Shown: positions 9,040 to 16,773 of the stretch, one piece after another
Numbering within the stretch: the first letter of the stretch is position 1
Layout of the letters: each line of letters opens with the position of its first letter
Assembly: GCF_001456155.1 (NCBI RefSeq)
Contig: NZ_CP013293.1
Coordinates: 1,674,001 to 1,738,000, forward strand
From: Chryseobacterium sp. IHB B 17019
GTDB lineage: Bacteria; Bacteroidota; Bacteroidia; Flavobacteriales; Weeksellaceae
Length of the DNA: 64,000 bases
Reading direction: 5' to 3'
The notes under the pieces: generated by a model
Told to the model about the DNA's origin: nothing
The model's input: only the letters and a program-made list of their open reading frames with translations
Database searches by the model: none
Position numbers and translations under genes: made by a program

Positions 9040-10293
9040 TTATTTTAATTTGTTTAAAGCATTCTCTAATTTCGGCATCATTGCTGAAATTTCTTCAGTA
9101 GCTAAACCACCTACAGAAGCTCTGAACCAAGGCTCAGATTTCTCTTCCCCGAATGCGGAGAATGGCACCAAAGCAACTCCGGCCTCACTGATTAAGTAGA
9201 ATACCAAATCAGAAGAATTTCCAATCACAGAACCGTCTGGCTTTGTTTTTCCGATATAATCTAATTTGATGGTAAGATAAAGCGCCCCCATCGGTTTAAT
9301 GCTGTCTACTGCTAATCCTTTTGCTTTTAAATCCTGAATTCCACTGTGAAGAACTTTTAATGATTCTTCCAGTTTTGCTTTAAAATCTTCAACAAAAATA
9401 TTTACATCTTCATGATTTTCAAAGAATTTTGCTGTGGCTTCCTGTTCAGGTTTTGGAGCCCAGGCTCCAACGTGCGTTAAAAGCGCTTTCATTTTATCCA
9501 AAATGTGAGCCGGCCCGAATCCCCAACCTACACGAACTCCCGTTGCAGCAAGGCATTTTGAGATACCGTCAATATAAATTGTATATTCTCTCATTTCCGG
9601 GAAAAGAGAAACGGGATCAACGTGTTCTGCCGCGAAAGTAAGGTTAGAATAAATCTGGTCATACATCAGGTATAGCGGCTTTTCATCTTCACCTCTTTTT
9701 TTATTTTCTTCTAGCACCAATTCACAGATTTCTGAAAGTTGTTCTCTTGTGAACATCGTTCCAGTCGGGTTTAGTGGTGAACAAAGAGCCAGTAAAACTG
9801 CTCCGCCCAAGTGTGGTCTTAAATCATCAGCAGTTGGCAGAAAATTATTTTCAGGTGTCGTTTTCACTTCTACCGCTTCTGCTGAAGTAAGGTAAGCGTA
9901 GTGGTTATTATTCCACGATGGTGTCGGGTACACAACTTTATCACCTTCATCAACAATTGTTTTATAAACAGCATAAATCAAAGGTCTTGAACCCGCTGTA
10001 ATTAAAATATCATTGGGTGAATAATCAAGGTTCCATCTTGTTTTTAAGTCTCTGGAAACTTCTTTTCTTAAAGATAAAAGTCCGTTTGCCGGCGGATAAT
10101 TAGTAAGATTGTTCTGATAGGCTTTCTGAATTTCTTCCTTCAGCTTGGCAGGAATAGGATAAATATTAGAATTTAGATCACCAATGGTAAGGTTAGCAAT
10201 TTCCGCTCCTTTTGCCTTTAAATCATTTACTTCGTTACCAATTTTTACAATTTCAGAACCAATCAGGTTCGCCGCTAATTTTGAAACTTTCAC
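9040..10293 (-). CDS. Pyridoxal-phosphate-dependent aminotransferase, class I/II
   Basis: This 417-residue fold-type I aminotransferase is close to aspartate/aromatic aminotransferases. Visible features: PLP-contact segment TAGSRP (99-104), substrate-side Asn in SPLNPTG (172-178), Asp and Tyr in YDQIY (211-215), and the Schiff-base Lys246 in DGISKCLAATGVRVGW. The Arg that binds the alpha-carboxylate is probably in WFRASVGG near the C-terminus. Substrate specificity cannot be read from sequence. It starts at GTG. It is cytoplasmic and lies downstream of an IVP-type gene and the phosphomutase gene on the same strand. Confidence 0.93.
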   Translation of the reverse strand: MKVSKLAANLIGSEIVKIGNEVNDLKAKGAEIANLTIGDLNSNIYPIPAKLKEEIQKAYQNNLTNYPPANGLLSLRKEVSRDLKTRWNLDYSPNDILITAGSRPLIYAVYKTIVDEGDKVVYPTPSWNNNHYAYLTSAEAVEVKTTPENNFLPTADDLRPHLGGAVLLALCSPLNPTGTMFTREQLSEICELVLEENKKRGEDEKPLYLMYDQIYSNLTFAAEHVDPVSLFPEMREYTIYIDGISKCLAATGVRVGWGFGPAHILDKMKALLTHVGAWAPKPEQEATAKFFENHEDVNIFVEDFKAKLEESLKVLHSGIQDLKAKGLAVDSIKPMGALYLTIKLDYIGKTKPDGSVIGNSSDLVFYLISEAGVALVPFSAFGEEKSEPWFRASVGGLATEEISAMMPKLENALNKLK

Positions 10294-10323
10294 TTTATTT
10301 TTATTTTTTGTTATCTTATTATT

Positions 10324-10356
10324 GTTATAAGTTATTAATTATGAGTTATGAGTTTT
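10324..10356. repeat. Left flank word repeat of IVP-type gene 1
   Basis: Made of GTTATAAG, TTATTAATTATGAG and TTATGAG words. It is inverted relative to the right flank at 10696-10730. The stop codon of the enclosed gene (10339-10341) lies within it, so the last codons (Thr-His-Asn-Ser) are encoded by the repeat. Confidence 0.75.
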
Positions 10357-10701
10357 ACTCTTTGTCGTTATAATTATACTTCTTATCATTTTTAATATTT
10401 CTGCAGCCGGGTTTTTTAAACTTTCAAATTCATCTCTTGAAATATAATCTGTTGCAAATAATAATTCAAGCCAATAAATTGTTTCATCACATTCTTTTTG
10501 TGAAATTGATAATTTATGTATAAAATCCATTCTGCTTTGAGCATTTAAAGCCTCCCGAACATTGGCTCCAACAGAAGTTCCTGATCGCAAAATTTGTTTG
10601 GAGAGAATAAATTCCTTCTTTTCTGAACTGAATTTTTTGTAAAAATTGACAATTTGTATTGCAAACTCAAAACTCTTCTTACCAATAATGCTATCACTCA
10701 T
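10339..10701 (-). CDS. Four-helix-bundle protein, 23S rRNA-IVP / Avd-like family (copy 1)
   Basis: This 120-residue helical protein belongs to the four-helix-bundle family first seen as ORFs in 23S rRNA intervening sequences. Diagnostic blocks are FAIQIVNFYKKF (13-24), the central QILRSGTSVGANVREAL (36-52) and the SQKECDETIYWLELL block (67-81). Relatives include the Avd protein of diversity-generating retroelements, but no reverse transcriptase is nearby. Family function is unknown; nucleic-acid binding is likely. It is not inside rRNA here. Both start and stop codons fall within matched inverted word repeats that bracket the gene, suggesting a discrete inserted unit between the aminotransferase and phosphomutase genes. 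Confidence 0.92.
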   Translation of the reverse strand: MSDSIIGKKSFEFAIQIVNFYKKFSSEKKEFILSKQILRSGTSVGANVREALNAQSRMDFIHKLSISQKECDETIYWLELLFATDYISRDEFESLKNPAAEILKMIRSIIITTKSKTHNS

Positions 10702-10730
10702 AATTCATAACTCAAAACTTATAACTCATT
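10696..10730. repeat. Right flank word repeat of IVP-type gene 1
   Basis: Made of ACTCATAATTCATAACTCA and AACTTATAACTCATT, the reverse complement of the vocabulary in the left flank (10324-10356). The ATG of the enclosed gene (10699-10701) is the last ATGAGT word of this repeat. Confidence 0.75.
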
Positions 10731-10732
10731 GT

Positions 10733-12448
10733 CTAATTTAATTGTAAGTCTTTTCTTACTTCTTCAATTTTTGCTTCCAGAGATTTTAATTTATCCCTGA
10801 AATCTGCTTCGGAAGTAATAGAGTCTTTTACTGAGATATAAAATTTTATTTTTGGTTCTGTACCTGAGGGTCTTACGCAAACTTTTGTGCCGTCCTGGGT
10901 GTAATAAATCAAAACATTAGACTTTGGAATGTCGTTCATTACTTTTCTCTCGCCTTTTGAAACAATGAAATTCGTCTGCTCTTTGAAATCCTTCACTTCT
11001 TCAACCGGAGAACCTGCCAACTGTTTTGGAGGGTTTTCGCGGAAATTTTTCATCATATTTTCGATTTCCTCTGCGCCGTCTTTCCCTTTTCTTACAAGAT
11101 TTACCAAACCTTCATAATACATTCCTGTTTCCTGGTAAATTTCGATCAGATATTGGTACATCGTTCTCCCGTTGGCTTTGCACCAAGCTGCGATTTCACA
11201 GGCAAGGACAATACTTCCGCAAGAATCTTTGTCTCGAACAAAATCTCCGGTCATAAATCCGAAACTTTCTTCGCCACCGCAAATGAATTTTTCTTTTCCT
11301 TCAGCTTCACGAATCATTTTTCCGATCCATTTAAATCCTGTAAGCCCGGCCTTGCACTGAACACCAAATTTCTGAGCAATATCAAAGAAAATATCAGAAG
11401 TTACAATCGTGGAACCAATAAATTCTTTTCCGGTAATTCTCTCCTGCTTTCTCCATTCGTTCAAAATATAATAGGTCAGGATTGTATTGGTCTGATTTCC
11501 ATTCAATAACTGAATTTCTCCGTCAAGATTTCTTACTGCAATACCCAATCTGTCGCCGTCCGGATCTGTTCCGATAACGATGTCTGCATTGGTAATTTTT
11601 GCCAAGTCCATTGCCATTTCCAGCGCTGCAGGCTCTTCCGGGTTCGGAGATTCTACCGTCGTGAAATTTCCACTCGGAATCATCTGTTCTTTTACCAGAT
11701 CGATCTTTTTAAAACCTGCTTTTTCTAAAGCCTTAGGAACCGTTGTATAAGTCGTCCCGTGAATCGATGTGAAGACAATATTTAAATTTTCTTTTCCAAC
11801 GTTCTGATACGTAGAGTTTTCGATGCAGGCATCAATATATACATCATCCTGCTCCTCTCCGATCCATTCGATTAGATCATCATTTCCGTTGAATTTAATT
11901 TCGTTAAATTTCACAGAATATACTTCATTGATAATTGCTTCATCATGTGGCGGAACGATTTGCGCCCCGTCGTTCCAATATACTTTATAGCCGTTGTATT
12001 CCGGTGGATTGTGAGAAGCTGTCAACACAATTCCTCCGTTACATTTTTTATCGCGAACCGTGAAAGATAATTCCGGAGTCGGCCTGTGGTCTTTGAAAAG
12101 CAATACTTTAATTCCGTTTGCCGTCAAAACATCCGCCACTAATTTCCCGAATTCTTTTGAGTTATGTCTTACATCATAAGCAATCGCTACTTTAATTTCC
12201 TCACCTGGAAATTGACTTAACATATAATTCGCAAGTCCCTGTGTAGCTTGACCTAACGTGTACTTATTTAAACGATTGGTTCCAACACCCATAATTCCTC
12301 TCATCCCTCCTGTTCCAAACTCCAATTCTCTGTAAAAAGAGTCTTCCAAATCGGGCGAATTGCCGTCAATTAAAAGTTGAACAGCATCTCTCGTTTCCTG
12401 ATCAAATGATTCATGCAACCAAAGTTTTGCTTTTTCTAATGTTGTCAT
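10733..12448 (-). CDS. Phosphohexomutase (phosphoglucomutase/phosphomannomutase family)
   Basis: This 571-residue alpha-D-phosphohexomutase converts hexose 1-phosphate and 6-phosphate, probably glucose or mannose. The four family sites are visible: the phosphoserine loop TASHNPPEYNGYK with Ser145, the Mg-binding GTDPDGDR (Asp295, Asp297, Asp299), the sugar loop GGEESFGF, and the C-terminal phosphate loop RPSGTEPKIKFY. Its length fits the PGM2-like branch common in Bacteroidota. The substrate (glucose or mannose, or pentose as in some PGM2 relatives) is undecided. It is cytoplasmic. The gene is flanked on both sides by IVP-type genes on the same strand. Confidence 0.95.
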   Translation of the reverse strand: MTTLEKAKLWLHESFDQETRDAVQLLIDGNSPDLEDSFYRELEFGTGGMRGIMGVGTNRLNKYTLGQATQGLANYMLSQFPGEEIKVAIAYDVRHNSKEFGKLVADVLTANGIKVLLFKDHRPTPELSFTVRDKKCNGGIVLTASHNPPEYNGYKVYWNDGAQIVPPHDEAIINEVYSVKFNEIKFNGNDDLIEWIGEEQDDVYIDACIENSTYQNVGKENLNIVFTSIHGTTYTTVPKALEKAGFKKIDLVKEQMIPSGNFTTVESPNPEEPAALEMAMDLAKITNADIVIGTDPDGDRLGIAVRNLDGEIQLLNGNQTNTILTYYILNEWRKQERITGKEFIGSTIVTSDIFFDIAQKFGVQCKAGLTGFKWIGKMIREAEGKEKFICGGEESFGFMTGDFVRDKDSCGSIVLACEIAAWCKANGRTMYQYLIEIYQETGMYYEGLVNLVRKGKDGAEEIENMMKNFRENPPKQLAGSPVEEVKDFKEQTNFIVSKGERKVMNDIPKSNVLIYYTQDGTKVCVRPSGTEPKIKFYISVKDSITSEADFRDKLKSLEAKIEEVRKDLQLN

Positions 12449-12485
12449 ATTTGTATTTCCTATTTTGTAATTTTATATTTAGATC

Positions 12486-12511
12486 GGAAGTTGGGAGATG
12501 GAAGTTGGAAG
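12486..12511. repeat. Left flank word repeat of IVP-type gene 2
   Basis: GGAAGTTGGGAGATGGAAG-type words, complementary to the right flank at 12945-12977 at about 22 of 26 positions. Between it and the gene is a further set of AGCTTCAAGCTCCTGGCTTCC words, giving a second local hairpin. Confidence 0.75.
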
Positions 12512-12545
12512 TTTTTCCAGCTTCAAGCTCCTGGCTTCCTGCTTA

Positions 12546-12902
12546 TCATTCTTTTATTTGATTTCTGAATGCTATAGTTTGATTCATAAGACTATAACTT
12601 TCAGTATACATTTTATTAAAATCTTCTTCTGAAATATATTGCCTGTTTTTTGCTTTATATAGACAGGTTACAACTTCAGCCAAAGAACGAATTGAATATC
12701 CTAAAAATTTTTTAAATTCTAATTTTGACTGTAAAATACTTCCTTCAGAAATATTAAGTGCAATAGAATCAGAAGCTCTTCTAATTTGTGAAGTTAAATT
12801 AAATGCTTCATCTTTTGGAAAATTCCTAGATAATTTAAAAATAATCTCACCAAAATCCATAGATTTCTGCCAAATAATCAACTTTTCAAATTTGAAACTC
12901 AT
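12546..12902 (-). CDS. Four-helix-bundle protein, 23S rRNA-IVP / Avd-like family (copy 2)
   Basis: This 118-residue paralogue of the gene at 10339-10701 belongs to a different subgroup. It starts at the ATG at 12902. Family blocks: FEKLIIWQKSMDFGEIIF (4-21), the central LTSQIRRASDSIALNISEGS (about 38-57; LNISEGS is the conserved turn) and the YSIRSLAEVVTCLYKA block (about 70-85). It is all helical, cytoplasmic, with unknown function. It sits just upstream of the phosphomutase gene on the same strand and is bracketed by inverted GGAAGTTGGAGGATGG-type word repeats that differ entirely from those around copy 1. Confidence 0.92.
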   Translation of the reverse strand: MSFKFEKLIIWQKSMDFGEIIFKLSRNFPKDEAFNLTSQIRRASDSIALNISEGSILQSKLEFKKFLGYSIRSLAEVVTCLYKAKNRQYISEEDFNKMYTESYSLMNQTIAFRNQIKE

Positions 12903-12944
12903 CAATTAATATTTTTTCCATCATTTAATTTGTGTTGTATACTT

Positions 12945-12977
12945 CTTCCATCCTCCAACTTCCATCCTCCAGCTTCC
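12945..12977. repeat. Right flank word repeat of IVP-type gene 2
   Basis: CTTCCATCCTCCAACTTCC words repeated about twice and then AGCTTCC. It is the inverted partner of 12486-12511. Confidence 0.75.
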
Positions 12978-12989
12978 CTCTTCCAGCCT

Positions 12990-13691
12990 TTAATCCAATT
13001 TTTTATTCTGCACTTGTGTCGTTTTATCAATTTTAAAAGCGCGAATTGGATCATTATAATAAATAAATTTCGCCGTATTCTGAATATGACCTTTCAATGA
13101 ATCTTTTACATTAACTTCTGCATAATTTCCATTCTTAGAATCGATATTCAGGTTTTCGATTTTCCAATATGGAGCGATCAAACTTGCTGTATCAGAGATC
13201 TTTATCACTGCATCTTTTGTCAGTCCCAGAAAATTTGCCCTGCTTCTGTTCGCCATTTCAATTTCCGCTCTTCTTGTGTTTACTGAACCCATAAAAGTAG
13301 CGTTATTTTTTAAATTAAGCCTAAAATTATCGGTCTTAATTTCACTCGAAATATTCATTTCCACAGAGTCGGAAATAGATATTTTTTCGAGATTATACTT
13401 TGAATAAACAGTAACATTGTAGAAATCAACACCTTTTGTCCCCCGTTTTTCTTTGATGGAAAGTGTTTTATCATCTACATCAACATCCAGATTATCAGCG
13501 ATATTCGGGTAGGTTTCTATTTCAACAAAGTTTTTGGTCCCTCTTGCGTAAAATACCCGGAACTTCCCTTCCAGATCAAGATTTACAAATTCCGGAACTT
13601 CCACATCTTTCCTTTCGATATTTCCCTTTGGAGAAACTTTTCCGCAGGAAACAATTGCCAGCAGCATGAATGTATATAATATATTTTTCAT
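12990..13691 (-). CDS. DUF2807 (head GIN domain) lipoprotein
   Basis: This 233-residue protein has a lipoprotein signal with lipobox AIVSC (Cys16). The rest is the repetitive beta-helix-like DUF2807 / putative auto-transporter adhesin head GIN domain: VPEFVNLDLEGKFRVFYARG near the start, then strand repeats ending in short NNATF, NRSRANF and DTASL turns. Such lipoproteins are common in Bacteroidota; their function is not established. An anchored periplasmic or surface location is inferred. The DUF3667 remnant lies immediately upstream on the same strand and may once have shared the transcript. Confidence 0.88.
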   Translation of the reverse strand: MKNILYTFMLLAIVSCGKVSPKGNIERKDVEVPEFVNLDLEGKFRVFYARGTKNFVEIETYPNIADNLDVDVDDKTLSIKEKRGTKGVDFYNVTVYSKYNLEKISISDSVEMNISSEIKTDNFRLNLKNNATFMGSVNTRRAEIEMANRSRANFLGLTKDAVIKISDTASLIAPYWKIENLNIDSKNGNYAEVNVKDSLKGHIQNTAKFIYYNDPIRAFKIDKTTQVQNKKLD

Positions 13692-13692
13692 T

Positions 13693-13992
13693 TTAACTTA
13701 AAATATTTTTAAATAAAACCGCAATGATAATAAGACTTTCTATTCCCATTAAAACATAAAGAATTAATACCCTCCAGAATAACCTGGTTTTGAGTATGAA
13801 TTTTTAAAAGCATTCCAATAAGTAATTGCCGGGAAGAAATAATATTACTTTTACAGGCCAGATTGATTCAAGAATATCATTTTTAACGAGTGAAAATGGA
13901 GTTATTCTTGCTGTGTCGGATTTCTGTCCGCAATGAGGACAAAACTCATCGGAGATTGAATGACCGCAGTTCAAACAACTTTTTTTATTCAT
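13693..13992 (-). pseudogene. DUF3667 zinc-ribbon membrane protein remnant
   Basis: An ORF of 62 codons (13804-13992) starts with a four-Cys zinc ribbon, CLNCGHSISDEFCPHCGQK (residues 6-24), typical of the N-terminus of DUF3667 membrane proteins, which normally run to about 250-350 residues. It stops at 13804-13806, but the same frame then continues for 36 codons to 13693 and encodes a hydrophobic segment (LFWRVLILYVLMGIESLIII). This looks like a gene that lost its middle part and acquired an in-frame stop. A genuine short 62-residue protein cannot be excluded. It lies between the DUF2807 and glycosyltransferase genes. Confidence 0.6.
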
Positions 13993-13997
13993 TTACT

Positions 13998-14948
13998 TTA
14001 AATCACCTCATCAATATTGTAATTCTTATGCTCTCTATTTGTTCTGATAATCATTTCTCCTAAAAACCCTGCAATGAAAAGCAAAGTTCCCATGATCATC
14101 ATCGTTAAAGCTATAAAAAACCAAGGATTATTGGTAATTAAATGTCCGTAAATTCCTCTTGAAACATCAATTAATTTTGAAATTCCCAGCCAAAGCGCAG
14201 AAAGGAAACCAAAAATGAACATCAACGTTCCCACCGCCCCAAAAAAGTGCATTGGTCTTCCACCGAAACGGCTTACAAACCAAAGAGTTACCAAATCCAG
14301 AAAACCTCTGATAAATCTTTCTGTTCCGAATTTTGAAGTTCCGTAAGGTCTCGCCTGATGTTGAACTTCTTTTTCCGTAATTCTTCTGAAACCTGCATTA
14401 GCAGCCAAAACCGGAATGTAACGGTGCATATCCCCGTACACATCAATTGTTTTTACAACCTGTTTTTTGTAAGCTTTTAAACCACAATTAAAATCGTGGA
14501 GCTCAACTCCGGAAACTTTTCTAGCCGCCGCATTGAATAATTTTGACGGAACATTTTTCGTCATTACATTATCAAAACGTTTTTTCTTCCAGCCGGAAAC
14601 AATATCGTAATTATCATTGACAACCATATCATAAAGCTCAGGAATTTCTTCCGGAAAGTCTTGTAAATCAGCATCCATGGTGATAATTACATCTCCGTTT
14701 GTCCTTTCAAAAGCTGCGTGAAGTGCCTGTGATTTTCCGTAATTTTTTGAAAATTTAATTCCATGAATCTGAGGATTCTGAATTTTTAAATTCTCAATAA
14801 TACTCCAGGACAAATCTGTACTTCCGTCATCCACAAACCAGATTTCGTACGATAAATTGTTTGACCTGCAAACATTATCAATCCTTGAAAAAAGCTCTTC
14901 CAGAGATTCTTCTTCGTTCAATAACGGAATAACTATAGATAAATTCAT
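13998..14948 (-). CDS. Family 2 glycosyltransferase, polyisoprenyl-phosphate type
   Basis: This 316-residue inverting GT-A glycosyltransferase resembles ArnC/GtrB/DPM1-like enzymes that load a sugar onto undecaprenyl phosphate. Motifs: N-terminal SIVIPLLNEEESL (4-16), VDDGSTD (39-45), the metal-binding MDADLQD (91-97), and the conserved QHQARPYGTSKF. Two C-terminal membrane helices (about 235-260 and 273-300) anchor it to the inner membrane. A DUF4199 membrane protein gene lies 15 bases upstream and is probably co-transcribed, a pairing usual in flavobacteria. Sugar donor unknown. Confidence 0.94.
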   Translation of the reverse strand: MNLSIVIPLLNEEESLEELFSRIDNVCRSNNLSYEIWFVDDGSTDLSWSIIENLKIQNPQIHGIKFSKNYGKSQALHAAFERTNGDVIITMDADLQDFPEEIPELYDMVVNDNYDIVSGWKKKRFDNVMTKNVPSKLFNAAARKVSGVELHDFNCGLKAYKKQVVKTIDVYGDMHRYIPVLAANAGFRRITEKEVQHQARPYGTSKFGTERFIRGFLDLVTLWFVSRFGGRPMHFFGAVGTLMFIFGFLSALWLGISKLIDVSRGIYGHLITNNPWFFIALTMMIMGTLLFIAGFLGEMIIRTNREHKNYNIDEVI

Positions 14949-14963
14949 TTAATTTTAATAAAA

Positions 14964-15563
14964 TTATTCTTGATTTTGTTCTTCTTGATAAATAGTTTTC
15001 GTTCTGAAAAACGCCCCGAAAAACACTGACAAAACTACGTAAAATATAAGAATTGCTGCAAAATATCCCGAAAAATGACTTGCCGTAAGCATATCTTTCC
15101 CCTTTACCGCTTCCGGCGTAAAACTTTGGCTTCTTTCTTTATATTTTTGATCCAGCTCGTCGATATCTTTCTGATGTTTTAAAATCTTTCTTGCAGAAGT
15201 ATATTCCTTGTCCAATTCTGCTTTTTGTCTTGTTACGTATTGATAATTTAACAGCTTTTTTGCATCGGTATCTACAAAATTAAGGTAAGCATAAATGCTG
15301 AAAATCGAAAGAATTCCCCCGATAAACATGGGTACGAAAGCTCTCTTAAACGCTTGTTTAAAACTTACCACTCGATGGTTGTTCCAATATGTTTTCACAG
15401 ACCAGAATGCTGCTCCAGCATACAGTAGCGGCAACACAAAAGCATTGGCCTTCAATGATATATCAAAATAATTGATTCCTGAGAAAAAAGAATACACTAC
15501 AAAAAAAACGATCATTGTAGCGATAAAAAGTATAATTCCTAATGTTGATGGACTTTTCGTCAT
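14964..15563 (-). CDS. DUF4199 family membrane protein
   Basis: From the ATG at 15563 (MTKSPSTLGI...) the protein has 199 residues. A longer frame to 15611 adds an unlikely leader. It has about four membrane segments (roughly 8-28, 37-55, 75-95 and 163-188). A long charged helical region between the third and fourth (about 100-150, with RQKAELDKEYTSARK) is the hallmark of DUF4199. Function unknown. Its position directly upstream of a membrane-anchored family 2 glycosyltransferase suggests a shared envelope-related role. Confidence 0.88.
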   Translation of the reverse strand: MTKSPSTLGIILFIATMIVFFVVYSFFSGINYFDISLKANAFVLPLLYAGAAFWSVKTYWNNHRVVSFKQAFKRAFVPMFIGGILSIFSIYAYLNFVDTDAKKLLNYQYVTRQKAELDKEYTSARKILKHQKDIDELDQKYKERSQSFTPEAVKGKDMLTASHFSGYFAAILIFYVVLSVFFGAFFRTKTIYQEEQNQE

Positions 15564-15683
15564 ATTTAATTTTTTAGAAAAAAGTTGAAAAATTATCGTT
15601 CTAAAATTCAATTGTTTACTTGTATTGCAGTAATTTTTTCAACTAATTTTCTTTAATAAGTTTTCAAATTTATAAAATATTGC

Positions 15684-15691
15684 TATCTTTG
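15684..15691 (+). promoter_or_regulatory. -7 element of the SRP RNA promoter
   Basis: TATCTTTG matches TAnnTTTG and is placed 4-5 bases before the 5' end of the SRP RNA. The -33 region (TTTTCAAAT around 15661-15669) is only a weak match. Confidence 0.6.
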
Positions 15692-15695
15692 CACC

Positions 15696-15788
15696 GGCAA
15701 GTCCTAAACAACCAGCTCCTGAGAATCCTCCAGGGTGGGAACGCAGCAAAGGTAATTGGTCGTAGCGGTGTGATTTAGGTAGCTTGCC
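15696..15788 (+). ncRNA. ffs: Signal recognition particle RNA, small bacterial type
   Basis: The 5' end GGCAAGTCCTAAAC pairs with the 3' end GATTTAGGTAGCTTGCC to form the closing stem. The apical domain contains CTCCAGGGTGGGAACGCAGC followed by AAAGGTAAT, which is the universally conserved SRP domain IV core (the symmetric and asymmetric loops, with a GGAA tetraloop-like tip) that binds Ffh. About 93 nt is typical for the short SRP RNA of Bacteroidota. A T-run follows at 15791-15796. The RNA is divergent from the DUF4199-glycosyltransferase operon. Confidence 0.95.
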
Positions 15789-15896
15789 ATTTTTTATTGG
15801 TTTAAGTTGAAGAGAGGTAATTTGAAGATTATCTTTTTTTGTTTCTAAACTTTTCAACATTTTAATTCCAGTTTTCAAATTACCTCCCATTTTTAT

Positions 15897-16583
15897 TTAA
15901 AATTCGAACTCCTCACCTAGTTTTGGTAAAACAAGCTCTACATTTTTGTCTGCAAAATGCTTTAATGCACTTTCATGGTTGATTTCAATCGCAGGGAAAG
16001 TATCAAAATGGCATCCGATAACTTTTGGAGTTTTCAATAATTCTGCTGCTGCAAAAGCCGCTTTTCTCGCACACATCGTGTAGTGACTTCCGATTGGCAA
16101 GATTGATAAGTCTAAATTTCCGTATAATCTTGGAAATAATTCCATATCCGACATTACTCCTGTATCACCTGCCAAATAAAGGTTTTTACCTTCAGGCAAT
16201 CTGAAAATATATCCCACAGGAACACCGCCGTAGCTTCCATCCGGGAAAGAACTTGTGTGATGAGCCGGAACCATAGAGATTTTAAGATCGTCGATTTTTG
16301 CCGATCCTCCTAAGTTGACATCGTCTGTATTTTTTGCCATTTTGAAATGACCACAAATTTCAGGAACCGCAATAATAGTAGCTTCCGGATGATACTGCAA
16401 CACTTCTTCCACGTCTGCAATGTGATCTCCGTGAGCATGAGTCAGTAAAATATAATCAATTTTCTGAGCTGTAATATCAAACCCAGATTCTACTTTTTTG
16501 TAGTTGTAGAAAGGGTCACATAAAATATTTTTGTCCTTATAAGTGAACAAAAAACAGTTTTGTCCTAAGAATTTTATTTTCAT
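15897..16583 (-). CDS. UlaG-like metal-dependent hydrolase (metallo-beta-lactamase fold)
   Basis: This 228-residue protein has the UlaG/YtkL-like metallo-beta-lactamase fold. The N-terminus MKIKFLGQNCFLF leads to THAHGDH (48-54), which supplies the di-metal ligands His49, His51, Asp53 and His54. Further ligands are expected at AHHTSSFPDG (about 117), AGDTG (about 139-143) and GCHFDTFP near the C-terminus. Family members hydrolyse L-ascorbate-6-phosphate lactone or, more often, have unknown substrates; I do not assign one. It is cytoplasmic and monocistronic. Confidence 0.92.
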   Translation of the reverse strand: MKIKFLGQNCFLFTYKDKNILCDPFYNYKKVESGFDITAQKIDYILLTHAHGDHIADVEEVLQYHPEATIIAVPEICGHFKMAKNTDDVNLGGSAKIDDLKISMVPAHHTSSFPDGSYGGVPVGYIFRLPEGKNLYLAGDTGVMSDMELFPRLYGNLDLSILPIGSHYTMCARKAAFAAAELLKTPKVIGCHFDTFPAIEINHESALKHFADKNVELVLPKLGEEFEF

Positions 16584-16612
16584 TTTTAATTTATTTTTTG
16601 ATTTTATTTAAT

Positions 16613-16644
16613 CACTAATGACACTAATTTTTCACGAATAATAC
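16613..16644. repeat. Dispersed repeat CACTAATGACACTAATTTT
   Basis: It shares CACTAATGACACTAATTTT, then CACGAATA and TTAC/ATAC, with a second copy at 30853-30885. It lies between the UlaG-like gene and a single GATGCTTCGA...CAGCATGAC half element at 16665-16690. Confidence 0.65.
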
Positions 16645-16664
16645 AATTGAAATTTAAACTTATG

Positions 16665-16690
16665 AGATGCTTCGACAAGCTCAGCATGAC
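16665..16690. repeat. Half copy of the GATGCTTCGA...TCAGCATGAC element
   Basis: AGATGCTTCGA, then CAAG, then CTCAGCATGAC: the same word as the arms at 8933-9029, here unpaired. Confidence 0.6.
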
Positions 16691-16773
16691 AACGCTAATA
16701 CTAACTGCTTATATAGCACAATTATATTAGTGGAAGTTTGTGAAAAATATTTGAGTTATTTGTTGTACTTAAA

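Noticed and set aside
11153..11509. 118-codon plus-strand frame
   Set aside because: It is a shadow of the phosphohexomutase gene.
10324..12977. A 23S rRNA locus or diversity-generating retroelement around the IVP/Avd-like genes
   Set aside because: No rRNA sequence, reverse transcriptase or template/variable repeat pair is present nearby.
15639..15890. 83-codon minus-strand frame
   Set aside because: It runs antisense across the SRP RNA and its low-quality C-terminal half is the reverse of the conserved RNA core.
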